From an uncultured Acidimicrobiaceae bacterium (GTDB lineage: Bacteria; Actinomycetota; Acidimicrobiia; Acidimicrobiales; MedAcidi-G1), in NCBI GenBank assembly GCA_913054115.1, contig CAJXIS010000123.1:1-6728 (forward strand): a DNA stretch of 6,728 nt. The letters run 5' to 3'. Below, in pieces: positions 1-5,181 of the stretch. Each line of letters opens with the position of its first letter. Position 1 is the first letter of the stretch. Under the pieces are notes generated by a model. The model was not told the DNA's origin, made no database searches, and saw only the letters and a list, made by a program, of their open reading frames with translations. The translations under genes and the position numbers were made by a program.

Positions 1-429
1 CGCCGGGCCCTTGCCGAGCACGATGTCGAGTTCGTAGTCCTCCATGGCCGGGTACAGGATCTCCTCGACGGCACGGGCCAGCCCGTGGATCTCGTCGATG
101 AACAGGACGTCGCCGACCTCGAGCTTGGTGAGGATCGCCGCCAGGTCGCCGGCCCGTTCGAGCGCCGGTCCGGAGGTCACGTGGAGTTCGGCACCCATCT
201 CGAAGGCGACGATGTGCGCCAGGGTGGTCTTGCCGAGGCCGGGAGGGCCACCGAAAAGGAAGTGGTCGGCCGCCTGCCCCCGCTGGCGGGCCGCCTCGAG
301 CATCACCCGCAGGTGGCCCTTGAGCTCCTCCTGTCCGACGAACTCGTCGAGGCGACGCGGCCGGAGTCCGATCTCGGCCTCGACCTCGGCGGGTTCGGCC
401 TCCGGGGACAGCAGTTCGTCGCGTGCCAC
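1..429 (-). CDS. ruvB: Holliday junction branch migration ATPase RuvB (N-terminal 143 residues, cut by window edge)
   Basis: RuvB is the hexameric AAA+ motor that drives branch migration of Holliday junctions with RuvA in the cytoplasm. The 143 visible residues are the start of a protein usually about 340 long. They carry the family entry motif GLRPRRLDEFVGQ (21-33), a Walker A GGPPGLGKTT (60-69, Lys67), a Walker B LFIDEIH (109-115, Asp112/Glu113), and the conserved block LYPAMEDYELDIVLGKGPA to the edge. GTG at 429 is chosen because the protein then begins MARDELLSPEAE, as in actinobacterial RuvBs as I recall them, and because it lies only 4 nt after the ruvA stop. A GAGG about 10 nt upstream, inside the ruvA end, can serve as ribosome site. 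The residue after DEIH is Gly116, where E. coli and M. tuberculosis RuvB, as I recall, have Arg. The rest of the gene is outside the window. Confidence 0.97.
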   Translation of the reverse strand, partial: MARDELLSPEAEPAEVEAEIGLRPRRLDEFVGQEELKGHLRVMLEAARQRGQAADHFLFGGPPGLGKTTLAHIVAFEMGAELHVTSGPALERAGDLAAILTKLEVGDVLFIDEIHGLARAVEEILYPAMEDYELDIVLGKGPA

Positions 430-433
430 GGTC

Positions 434-1030
434 CTAGGTCCTCGCCAGGCGCCGCAGGGCCTCGCGCAGGAGGTCGGCCGGATCATCGCCGGCGAGGTCG
501 ACGAGGACCGAACGGACCTCGTCCGGGGAGTAGCCCAGGCCGCCCAGCGCCCCCTGCACCTCGGCCAACGCCGATCGGACACCTCCGCCGGCGCCGGAGA
601 CGTCGGGCACGGCATCGATCGGCAGGTCGAGGGTGCCCTTGAGGTCGATGAGGAGCCGGACGGCGGTCTTCTTGCCGACGCCCGGGACGAGGCACAGCGC
701 GGCGACGTCGTCGATGGCGACGACACGGGCCAGGTCGTCGGGATCGTGGACGCCGAGCACGGCCAGCGCCAGCGACGGCCCCACGCCGTGCGCTGAGAGG
801 AGCGCCTCGAAGCAGGCCCGCTCCGAGCGCTCGATGAAGCCGTACAGGGCCTGGTCGGCCTCGCGGATGTGGTGGTGCACGTGGACGAAGACCTCGTCGG
901 CGGACGCCTCGCCCAGTCGGTAGGCGGTGGTCGGTGTGACGGTGATGCGATAGCCGACGCCGCCGACCTCGAGCAGCACGTGGCCGTCCTGGCCGCACTC
1001 GAGCAGCCGGCCGCGCAGCGATCCGATCAT
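434..1030 (-). CDS. ruvA: Holliday junction branch migration protein RuvA
   Basis: RuvA binds four-way junctions as a tetramer and loads the RuvB motors. The protein has 198 residues, close to the usual ~200. Residues 1-65 form the OB-fold domain, starting MIGSLRGRLL and containing VGGVGYRI. Two helix-hairpin-helix motifs follow, around HGVGPSLALAVLG (81-93) and PGVGKKTAVRLL (116-127). A small C-terminal domain (about 150-198), which in the family contacts RuvB, contains ALGGLGYSPDEV. The ATG overlaps the ruvC stop by 4 nt (ATGA). The bases just upstream, CCACCTCGCC, contain no Shine-Dalgarno match, so translation probably depends on coupling to ruvC. An open frame runs upstream of this ATG inside ruvC, but it is Arg-rich shadow sequence with no RuvA similarity. 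The ruvB start lies 4 nt beyond the ruvA stop. Confidence 0.97.
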   Translation of the reverse strand: MIGSLRGRLLECGQDGHVLLEVGGVGYRITVTPTTAYRLGEASADEVFVHVHHHIREADQALYGFIERSERACFEALLSAHGVGPSLALAVLGVHDPDDLARVVAIDDVAALCLVPGVGKKTAVRLLIDLKGTLDLPIDAVPDVSGAGGGVRSALAEVQGALGGLGYSPDEVRSVLVDLAGDDPADLLREALRRLART

Positions 1031-1533
1031 GGCGAGGTGGCGCGGGCCACGGCATCGACCATCGGCGCCATGGCCAGGTGGCAGAGGGCGACCGCCACGG
1101 CATCGGCGGCATCGACCGGTCGCAGTGGCTGGTCGATGCCGAGCTGGGCCCGGACCATCTGCTCCACCTGCTTCTTGTCGGCGCCACCCCATCCGGCCAC
1201 GGCCAACTTGACCTCGTTCGGCGAGTAGAGGGCGACCCGGCATCCCGACGATGCCGCCTCGGACATCACGACGCCTGCGGCCTGGCCGACCTGCATCGCC
1301 GTGCCCACGTTGACCTGGAACAGGACCCGTTCGATCGCAACGGCGTCCGGTCGGTACTCCCTGATCAGGCCACGGACCTCGGCCTGGAGCTCGGCGAGGC
1401 GTTTCGGGAGTTCGGTGTCGGGATCGGTGCGCAGGACGCCGGCGGCGACGGCGCGCGTGCGGCGGACGGACAGGCGCTCGACGACGCCGTAGCCACAACG
1501 GGTGAGGCCGGGATCGATTCCCAAGACGAACAT
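1027..1533 (-). CDS. ruvC: Crossover junction endodeoxyribonuclease RuvC
   Basis: RuvC is the dimeric, Mg-dependent resolvase that nicks Holliday junctions bound by RuvAB. With the ATG at 1533 the protein has 168 residues, typical for the family. The four catalytic acids of the RNase H-like fold can be assigned: Asp7 in LGIDPGLTRCG, Glu68 in VAIERVLFQVN, and Asp141 and Asp144 in VDAADAVAVAL. Other family signatures are VGTAMQVGQAAGV and YSPNEVKLAVAGWGGADKKQV. An in-frame GTG nine codons upstream (1560) would add VTPTARVVH, but it has no ribosome site and would place a poorly conserved tail before the usual start, so ATG 1533 is preferred. No Shine-Dalgarno sequence precedes 1533. A -10-like TAGAGT ends 7 nt before it, so this gene probably begins a transcript and is translated leaderless. 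Its stop overlaps the ruvA start. Confidence 0.97.
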   Translation of the reverse strand: MFVLGIDPGLTRCGYGVVERLSVRRTRAVAAGVLRTDPDTELPKRLAELQAEVRGLIREYRPDAVAIERVLFQVNVGTAMQVGQAAGVVMSEAASSGCRVALYSPNEVKLAVAGWGGADKKQVEQMVRAQLGIDQPLRPVDAADAVAVALCHLAMAPMVDAVARATSP

Positions 1534-1540
1534 ATGTACG

Positions 1541-1546
1541 ACTCTA
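1541..1546 (-). promoter_or_regulatory. Candidate -10 element for a leaderless ruvCAB transcript
   Basis: On the minus strand TAGAGT matches the actinobacterial -10 pattern TAnnnT and is followed by 7 nt (CGTACAT) and the ruvC ATG. That places the expected transcription start at, or within a base of, the A of the start codon. No convincing -35 is visible, and no Shine-Dalgarno sequence exists for ruvC, which fits leaderless expression. The same layout precedes pdxS at 3887-3892. This is sequence inference only. Confidence 0.5.
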
Positions 1547-1560
1547 GCAGTGGGGGTCAC

Positions 1561-1584
1561 CCGCAGGGGGACCGCCGCAGGGGG
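1561..1584 (+). repeat. Short direct repeat in the yebC-ruvC spacer
   Basis: The 10-mer CCGCAGGGGG occurs at 1561-1570 and again at 1575-1584, a 14-nt period. The 57-nt spacer between yebC and ruvC (1534-1590) consists of this repeat plus the candidate -10 element. A 5-bp inverted repeat (1572-1576 with 1583-1587, loop 6) overlaps the second copy but has no T tract. It could be a weak terminator after yebC, an operator for the ruvC promoter, or chance in GC-rich DNA. Confidence 0.35.
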
Positions 1585-1590
1585 CGGGAA

Positions 1591-2340
1591 TCAGTCCTCG
1601 AGGGCGGCGAACACCGAGTCCGGGATGTCGAAGTTGGCGTGGACGTCCTGGACGTCGTCGAGGTCGTCGAGCAGGTCGATGACCCGCAGGACGGCCTTGG
1701 CCGCCGCGACCGTGTCGATGTCGACCGTCGAGGTCGCCACCATCGTGACGTCGGCCGAGTCGAAGGCGATCTCGGCCGCCTCGACCGCCGCACGCACGGT
1801 CGGAAGGTCGGAGGCGTCGCAGGTCAGGCGCCAGATGCCCCCGTCGTCGACCAGGTCCTCGGCCCCCGCATCGAGGGCGGCCAACATGATCTCGTCCTCG
1901 TCCGTGGAGCCCGGCAACAGGACCACGCCCTTGCGCTCGAACTGCCAGGCCACCGACCCCGGTTCTGCGAGGGAGCCGCCGTTTTTCCCGAGGACCGTCC
2001 GCACGTCGGAGCTGGTGCGGTTCCGGTTGTCGGTCAGGGTCTCGACGTAGAGCGCGACCCCGTGGGGAGCGTAGCCCTCGTAGGTGACCGATTCGTAGAC
2101 GACGCCGTCGAGTTCCCCGATCCCCCGCTTCACCGCCCGCTCGATGGTGTCGAGCGGGACCGAGGCATCGCGGGCCTTCTGGAACATGGTCCGCAGCGTC
2201 GGGTTGGCGTCCTGGTCGCCGCCGCCCTGACGTGCGGCCGCCTCCACCTGCTTGATCAACTTGGCGAAGAGCTTGCCGCGCTTGGCGTCGGCGGCACCCT
2301 TCTTGTGCTTGATGGTCGCCCACTTGGAATGACCGGACAC
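1591..2340 (-). CDS. yebC: YebC/PmpR-family protein (TACO1-like)
   Basis: Members of this family have been described as DNA-binding regulators (PmpR) and, more recently, as helpers of translation through difficult motifs such as polyproline (YebC/TACO1). The role in this organism cannot be told from sequence. The 249-residue product is the usual length. It opens with the hallmark SGHSKWATIKHKKGAADAKRGK (residues 2-23), followed by family motifs LIKQVEAAARQGG, NPTLRTMFQKAR, ERAVKRG, YEGYAPHGVALYVETLTDN, KNGGSLAEPGSVAWQFERKG and the acidic C-terminal stretch LRVIDLLDDLDDVQDV. The start is GTG at 2340. The hallmark begins directly after it, and a strong GAGGGGAG sits 10 nt upstream. The open frame upstream of the GTG lies inside pdxT in another frame and is not coding. 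The gene follows pdxT by 22 nt, so it is probably the last gene of a pdxS-pdxT-yebC unit. Confidence 0.95.
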   Translation of the reverse strand: MSGHSKWATIKHKKGAADAKRGKLFAKLIKQVEAAARQGGGDQDANPTLRTMFQKARDASVPLDTIERAVKRGIGELDGVVYESVTYEGYAPHGVALYVETLTDNRNRTSSDVRTVLGKNGGSLAEPGSVAWQFERKGVVLLPGSTDEDEIMLAALDAGAEDLVDDGGIWRLTCDASDLPTVRAAVEAAEIAFDSADVTMVATSTVDIDTVAAAKAVLRVIDLLDDLDDVQDVHANFDIPDSVFAALED

Positions 2341-2350
2341 GGCGTCGCTG

Positions 2351-2358
2351 CTCCCCTC
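2351..2358 (-). promoter_or_regulatory. Ribosome binding site of yebC
   Basis: GAGGGGAG on the minus strand lies 10 nt before the GTG at 2340. It is the clearest Shine-Dalgarno sequence in the window and fixes the yebC start at a GTG rather than at any upstream in-frame codon. Confidence 0.6.
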
Positions 2359-2362
2359 GGGC

Positions 2363-2953
2363 TCAGGTGGCGGCGGTGCCGGAGGCGAACGCCGCCTCGA
2401 GGAACCGTCGGTGGATACGTGCGTCGCCGGCCAACTCCGGATGGAAGGCCGACACGAGGACGTTGCCCTGGCGGCACAGCACCGGCCGGCCATCGACCTC
2501 GGCGAGCACCTCGACGTCGGGTCCGACCCGTTCGACCACGGGTGCCCGGATGAAGACGCCATGGAACGTGCCGTCGAGGCCATCGACCTCGAGGTCGGTC
2601 TCGAAGGAATCGACCTGGCGGCCATAGCCGTTGCGTCGGACGTCGAGGTCGATGGCGCCCAGCGACCGCTGGTCCGACCGGCCGTCCAGGACCTCGACGG
2701 CCAGCAGGATCATCCCGGCACAGGTTCCGAACGTGGGCATCCCATCGGCCAGGCGATCGGCGAGCGGTGCGCGGAGTTCCGCGATGTCGAGCAGCATCGA
2801 CATGGTCGTGGACTCACCGCCTGGCACGACCAGCGCATCGACCTCGGCCAGGTCATGGGGCCGGCGGACCTCGATCGGCGTCGCACCCGCATCGGTGAGC
2901 GTGGCGACGTGGCTGGCGAACGCCCCCTGGAGGGCCAGGACGCCTACCTTCAC
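2363..2953 (-). CDS. pdxT: Pyridoxal 5'-phosphate synthase glutaminase subunit PdxT
   Basis: PdxT hydrolyses glutamine and channels ammonia to PdxS for synthesis of pyridoxal 5'-phosphate. The product has 196 residues, normal for the family. It is a class I glutamine amidotransferase with a complete triad: Cys78 in FGTCAGMI, and His171 with Glu173 in SAFHPEL. The family opening VGVLALQGAF (3-12), VVPGGESTTM (42-51) and FIRAPV (134-139) are also present. The start is GTG at 2953, immediately before KVGVLALQG. The ribosome site is poor (GAAAG about 8-9 nt upstream at best), so coupling to pdxS, whose stop is 35 nt upstream, may matter. The partner gene pdxS directly upstream confirms the assignment. 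A different type 1 glutaminase such as HisH is unlikely given these motifs and the neighbour. Confidence 0.97.
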   Translation of the reverse strand: MKVGVLALQGAFASHVATLTDAGATPIEVRRPHDLAEVDALVVPGGESTTMSMLLDIAELRAPLADRLADGMPTFGTCAGMILLAVEVLDGRSDQRSLGAIDLDVRRNGYGRQVDSFETDLEVDGLDGTFHGVFIRAPVVERVGPDVEVLAEVDGRPVLCRQGNVLVSAFHPELAGDARIHRRFLEAAFASGTAAT

Positions 2954-2958
2954 GTCTT

Positions 2959-2982
2959 GGCTTTCACGATCCGGCTTTCACG
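2959..2982 (-). repeat. Duplicated 10-mer in the pdxS-pdxT spacer
   Basis: Read on the minus strand, CGTGAAAGCC occurs twice at a 14-nt period in the 35-nt gap between the pdxS stop and the pdxT GTG. A third related CGTGAAGG is formed by the pdxT start itself. The copies supply GUGAAAG segments that might act as weak ribosome sites, or this may simply be a small local duplication. Confidence 0.5.
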
Positions 2983-2988
2983 TCAGGG

Positions 2989-3879
2989 CTACCAGCCCCG
3001 GTCGGCCAGACGGGTCTCGAGCGTGCCGATCTCGAGGCCCGGCATGGCGTCACCCAGACCGCGGCTGACCTTGGCCAGCAGGGTGGGATCGGCGAAGTTC
3101 GTCGTGGCCTCGACGATCGCACGGGCCCGGGGAGCGGGATCGTCGCTCTTGAAGATGCCGGAACCGACGAAGACCGCCTCAGCGCCCAGCTGCATGACGA
3201 GCGAGGCGTCGGCCGGGGTGGCGATGCCGCCGGCGCAGAACATCGGCACCGGCAGCCGGCCGGTGTCGGCGATCTCCTGGACGAGCGGCAGCGGGGCCTG
3301 CAGGCGCTTCGCCCAGTCGAACAACTCGGCGGAATCGGCCTGGGTGATCCTGCGCAGGTCGCCCAGGATCGAGCGCAGGTGCCGGACCGCCTCGACGATG
3401 TTGCCGGTGCCGGCCTCGCCCTTCGAACGGATCAGGCAGGCGCCCTCGGAGATCCGCCGCAGCGCCTCACCGAGGTCGGTGGCACCGCAGACGAACGGCA
3501 CGGTGAACGCCCACTTGTCGATGTGGTGCGCCTCGTCGGCCGGGGTGAGGACCTCGCTCTCGTCGACGTAGTCGACGCCGAGGGACTCGAGGATCTGGGC
3601 CTCGGCGAAGTGGCCGATGCGGACCTTGGCCATGACCGGGATGGTGACCGTCTCCTTGATCGCCTCGATCATCTCCGGATCGGACATGCGGGCCACGCCG
3701 CCGTCACGGCGGATGTCGGAGGGGACCCGCTCGAGGGCCATCACGGCCGTTGCTCCGGCGTCCTCGGCGATGCGAGCCTGCCCGGCATCGACGACATCCA
3801 TGATGACGCCGCCCTTGAGCATCTCGGCGAGTCCGCGCTTGACCAGTTGCGTTCCGGTGGAACGGTTCGTTTCGCTCAT
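2989..3879 (-). CDS. pdxS: Pyridoxal 5'-phosphate synthase lyase subunit PdxS
   Basis: PdxS is the TIM-barrel subunit that condenses ribose 5-phosphate, glyceraldehyde 3-phosphate and ammonia from PdxT into pyridoxal 5'-phosphate; in the family 12 copies form a double ring, each bound by a PdxT. The protein has 296 residues, the usual size. Conserved features are LVKRGLAEMLKGGVIMDVV (12-30, Asp28), MALERVPSDIRRDGGVARM (47-65), the first catalytic lysine Lys85 in PVMAKVRIGH, the second Lys153 in IRSKGEAGTGN, and the phosphate-binding region FCAGGIATPADA and VFVGSGIF. The ATG at 3879 gives the family's short polar N-terminus. It has no Shine-Dalgarno sequence but a -10-like TAGACT ending 7 nt upstream, suggesting a leaderless first gene of a pdxS-pdxT-yebC unit. 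The preceding DUF3048 gene ends 51 nt upstream, leaving room for this promoter. Confidence 0.98.
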   Translation of the reverse strand: MSETNRSTGTQLVKRGLAEMLKGGVIMDVVDAGQARIAEDAGATAVMALERVPSDIRRDGGVARMSDPEMIEAIKETVTIPVMAKVRIGHFAEAQILESLGVDYVDESEVLTPADEAHHIDKWAFTVPFVCGATDLGEALRRISEGACLIRSKGEAGTGNIVEAVRHLRSILGDLRRITQADSAELFDWAKRLQAPLPLVQEIADTGRLPVPMFCAGGIATPADASLVMQLGAEAVFVGSGIFKSDDPAPRARAIVEATTNFADPTLLAKVSRGLGDAMPGLEIGTLETRLADRGW

Positions 3880-3886
3880 GCCGACG

Positions 3887-3892
3887 AGTCTA
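3887..3892 (-). promoter_or_regulatory. Candidate -10 element for a leaderless pdxS transcript
   Basis: On the minus strand TAGACT (TAnnnT) is followed by 7 nt (CGTCGGC) and the pdxS ATG, exactly the spacing seen before ruvC. It is preceded by an overlapping TAGACG, forming GTAGACGTAGACT. No -35 is obvious. A 5-bp inverted repeat lies just upstream (3903-3907 with 3914-3918, loop 6) and could be an operator or the weak end of the preceding transcript. Confidence 0.5.
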
Positions 3893-3930
3893 CGTCTACC
3901 CCCGGCGGGTCGTCGCCGCGAGCCACGGTG

Positions 3931-5181
3931 TCAGCCGACCAGCTCGCGGGCTTCTCGGACATCGAGGATCTCCCCCTCGCCGAGCCTGGTCATGAGCACC
4001 CATGTCGACCCCTGGTCGAGGTGCAGGCGCTCGCCGCTGTCGTCGTCGAGGATCGTCCACCCGTCGGCGACGAACTGCCGGCTCCAGACGATGCCGGTGA
4101 CGGTTCCGTCACGGAACAGCCAGCCGTCGCCCGAACCGGTGCTCAGGAGTTGTGGCGAGGTCGAGTCCGCTGCGGACCTGCGGTAGCCGACCGTCAGCTT
4201 GAGCACGTTGTCGGCGGCGAGCGGTTCCCCGCTCGCGTCGAGGTGGGGAAGCCCTTCCTGGTACCGGATCCACTGCTCGGTCCCGGTGTCCCAGACGAAG
4301 ACGACGTCACGGTTGGCGGTGGTCCACCGGACGCCAGCCGTCGGTATCGCCGAGTCGGCGGGCGGCCCGTACGTGAACAGGGGCCCGGGTGCGATCGCGA
4401 GGTCGTCCATGGAGGAGAGCACTCCCGACGGGTCCACGACGCCGTTGTAGGGCGCTCGTCGGGTGTCGTCCCTGGAGAAGTGCTCCTGTCCCCGGCCGCT
4501 CGTCGACCTGGCCAGCAGCACGCCGAAGCGTTCCGCTCCGGTGATCTCGTCGGCGACGACGGTGTTGCTGCCCCAGTAGACGAAGATGGGGCGGTCGAGG
4601 TTCGCCACCAGGTCGATGTCGCTCGACCGTGCCGAGCGGACCGGACGGATCGCCGGCGGCAGCTCACTGTGGAACACGGCGACGAAGCGGGTCACGAAGT
4701 TCTCGACCATGACCTCGTAGACGATGTCGGCGGCCTCGAGGCCGACCTGCGGCAACGACTGCCAGTCGTTGTTGCCGACCTTGACCACCAGCGCCGGACG
4801 TTCCGGGATTCCGTCCGGTGCCGGCTCGCCGGTCAGTGGCATCGTCAGGCCGTCCCATGGCGCCTCGGTCGTGGTCGTCGTGGTCCCCTCGTCCGGCGCC
4901 TCGGTGTCCCCGAACTCGGTCCGAATGGTCGGCGAGGTGACGATGTCCTCGGTGGTGCTCGGAACGGCGACCGGCTCGTCGCCCCCGGGGCTGGTCGTAT
5001 CCGGAATGCCCGTCGTACCGGTTGTGCCCGTCGTGCCCGTCGTGCCCGTCGTGCCCGTTGTCCCGGACGTCCCGGTCGACGTCGACGTGACCGTGTCGAC
5101 CACATCGTCGCTCTCGCCGCTCCCACAGGACACGGCGAGGATGAGCGCCAGCGCCAGCGCCAGCGCTCCCGCCGCCCGCAT
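3931..5181 (-). CDS. DUF3048 (YerB-type) lipoprotein with Thr-rich linker
   Basis: The molecular function of this family is unknown; B. subtilis YerB is an uncharacterised lipoprotein. The product has 416 residues. A lipoprotein signal peptide covers 1-18 (MRAAG, then Ala-Leu repeats) and ends LAVSC with Cys19 as the lipidation site, so the protein should be anchored outside the membrane. Residues about 20-110 are a Gly/Thr/Ser/Asp-rich linker with six GTT triplets (41-58) and a T6 run near 100-105. The DUF3048 domain starts near 113 with MPLTGEPAPDGIPERPALVV. It continues through QVGLEAADIVYEVMVENFVTRF and ELPPAIRPVRSAR, all family hallmarks, and the C-terminal part ends with the GSTWVLMTRLGEG region. 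The ATG at 5181 is chosen for the signal peptide and because it forms TGATG with the upstream stop; GAGG lies 4 nt before it. It is thus translationally coupled to the M48-like gene. The gap to pdxS is 51 nt. Confidence 0.9.
   Translation of the reverse strand: MRAAGALALALALILAVSCGSGESDDVVDTVTSTSTGTSGTTGTTGTTGTTGTTGTTGIPDTTSPGGDEPVAVPSTTEDIVTSPTIRTEFGDTEAPDEGTTTTTTEAPWDGLTMPLTGEPAPDGIPERPALVVKVGNNDWQSLPQVGLEAADIVYEVMVENFVTRFVAVFHSELPPAIRPVRSARSSDIDLVANLDRPIFVYWGSNTVVADEITGAERFGVLLARSTSGRGQEHFSRDDTRRAPYNGVVDPSGVLSSMDDLAIAPGPLFTYGPPADSAIPTAGVRWTTANRDVVFVWDTGTEQWIRYQEGLPHLDASGEPLAADNVLKLTVGYRRSAADSTSPQLLSTGSGDGWLFRDGTVTGIVWSRQFVADGWTILDDDSGERLHLDQGSTWVLMTRLGEGEILDVREARELVG
5011..5064 (-). repeat. 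9-bp tandem repeat coding for (Gly-Thr-Thr)6
   Basis: There are six consecutive 9-bp units, most reading GGCACGACG on the coding strand. Three adjacent units (5029-5055) are identical and the outer ones differ at one or a few bases. They encode six Gly-Thr-Thr triplets in the extracytoplasmic linker of the DUF3048 lipoprotein. A related GGGACGTCC (Gly-Thr-Ser) unit flanks them at 5065-5073. The unit length keeps the frame, so copy-number change would alter linker length only. Confidence 0.9.
5144..5166 (-). repeat. 6-bp tandem repeat in the signal peptide of the DUF3048 lipoprotein
   Basis: About 3.8 copies of a 6-bp unit (AGCGCC on the plus strand) encode alternating Ala-Leu (residues 6-13) in the hydrophobic core of the signal peptide. 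Changes in copy number would lengthen or shorten the hydrophobic core by two residues per unit without a frameshift. Confidence 0.8.

Noticed and set aside
44..796. Plus-strand open frame of 250 codons opposite ruvB and ruvA
   Set aside because: It is antisense to two strongly conserved genes, and its translation changes character exactly where the minus-strand genes change.
1031..1498. Upstream N-terminal extension of the ruvA frame inside ruvC
   Set aside because: The extension is Arg-rich shadow sequence of ruvC. True RuvA proteins begin at MIGSLRG, and the ATGA overlap is a classic start.
1530..1537. 8-bp palindrome ACATATGT over the ruvC start codon
   Set aside because: It is short and explained by the start codon context. 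No second half-site suggests an operator.
1534..1560. GTG at 1560 as an alternative ruvC start
   Set aside because: It adds nine non-family residues and has no ribosome site. It cannot be excluded if the transcript starts further upstream.
1571..1588. Rho-independent terminator between yebC and ruvC
   Set aside because: Only a 5-bp GC stem with no T tract can be drawn; such stems are frequent by chance in this composition.
1078..2553. Plus-strand open frame of 491 codons opposite ruvC, yebC and pdxT
   Set aside because: It spans three minus-strand genes and their gaps, with shadow-type composition (many Asp, Arg, Val, Gly) and no domain; no ribosome site or promoter supports it.
2341..2625. 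Upstream N-terminal extension of the yebC frame into pdxT
   Set aside because: The family starts at SGHSKW, a strong ribosome site precedes the GTG at 2340, and the extension is Ser/Arg-rich antisense-type sequence over the pdxT end.
5011..5073. CRISPR-like or regulatory repeat array
   Set aside because: The units are contiguous 9-mers without spacers, in frame and coding for a Gly-Thr-Thr linker.
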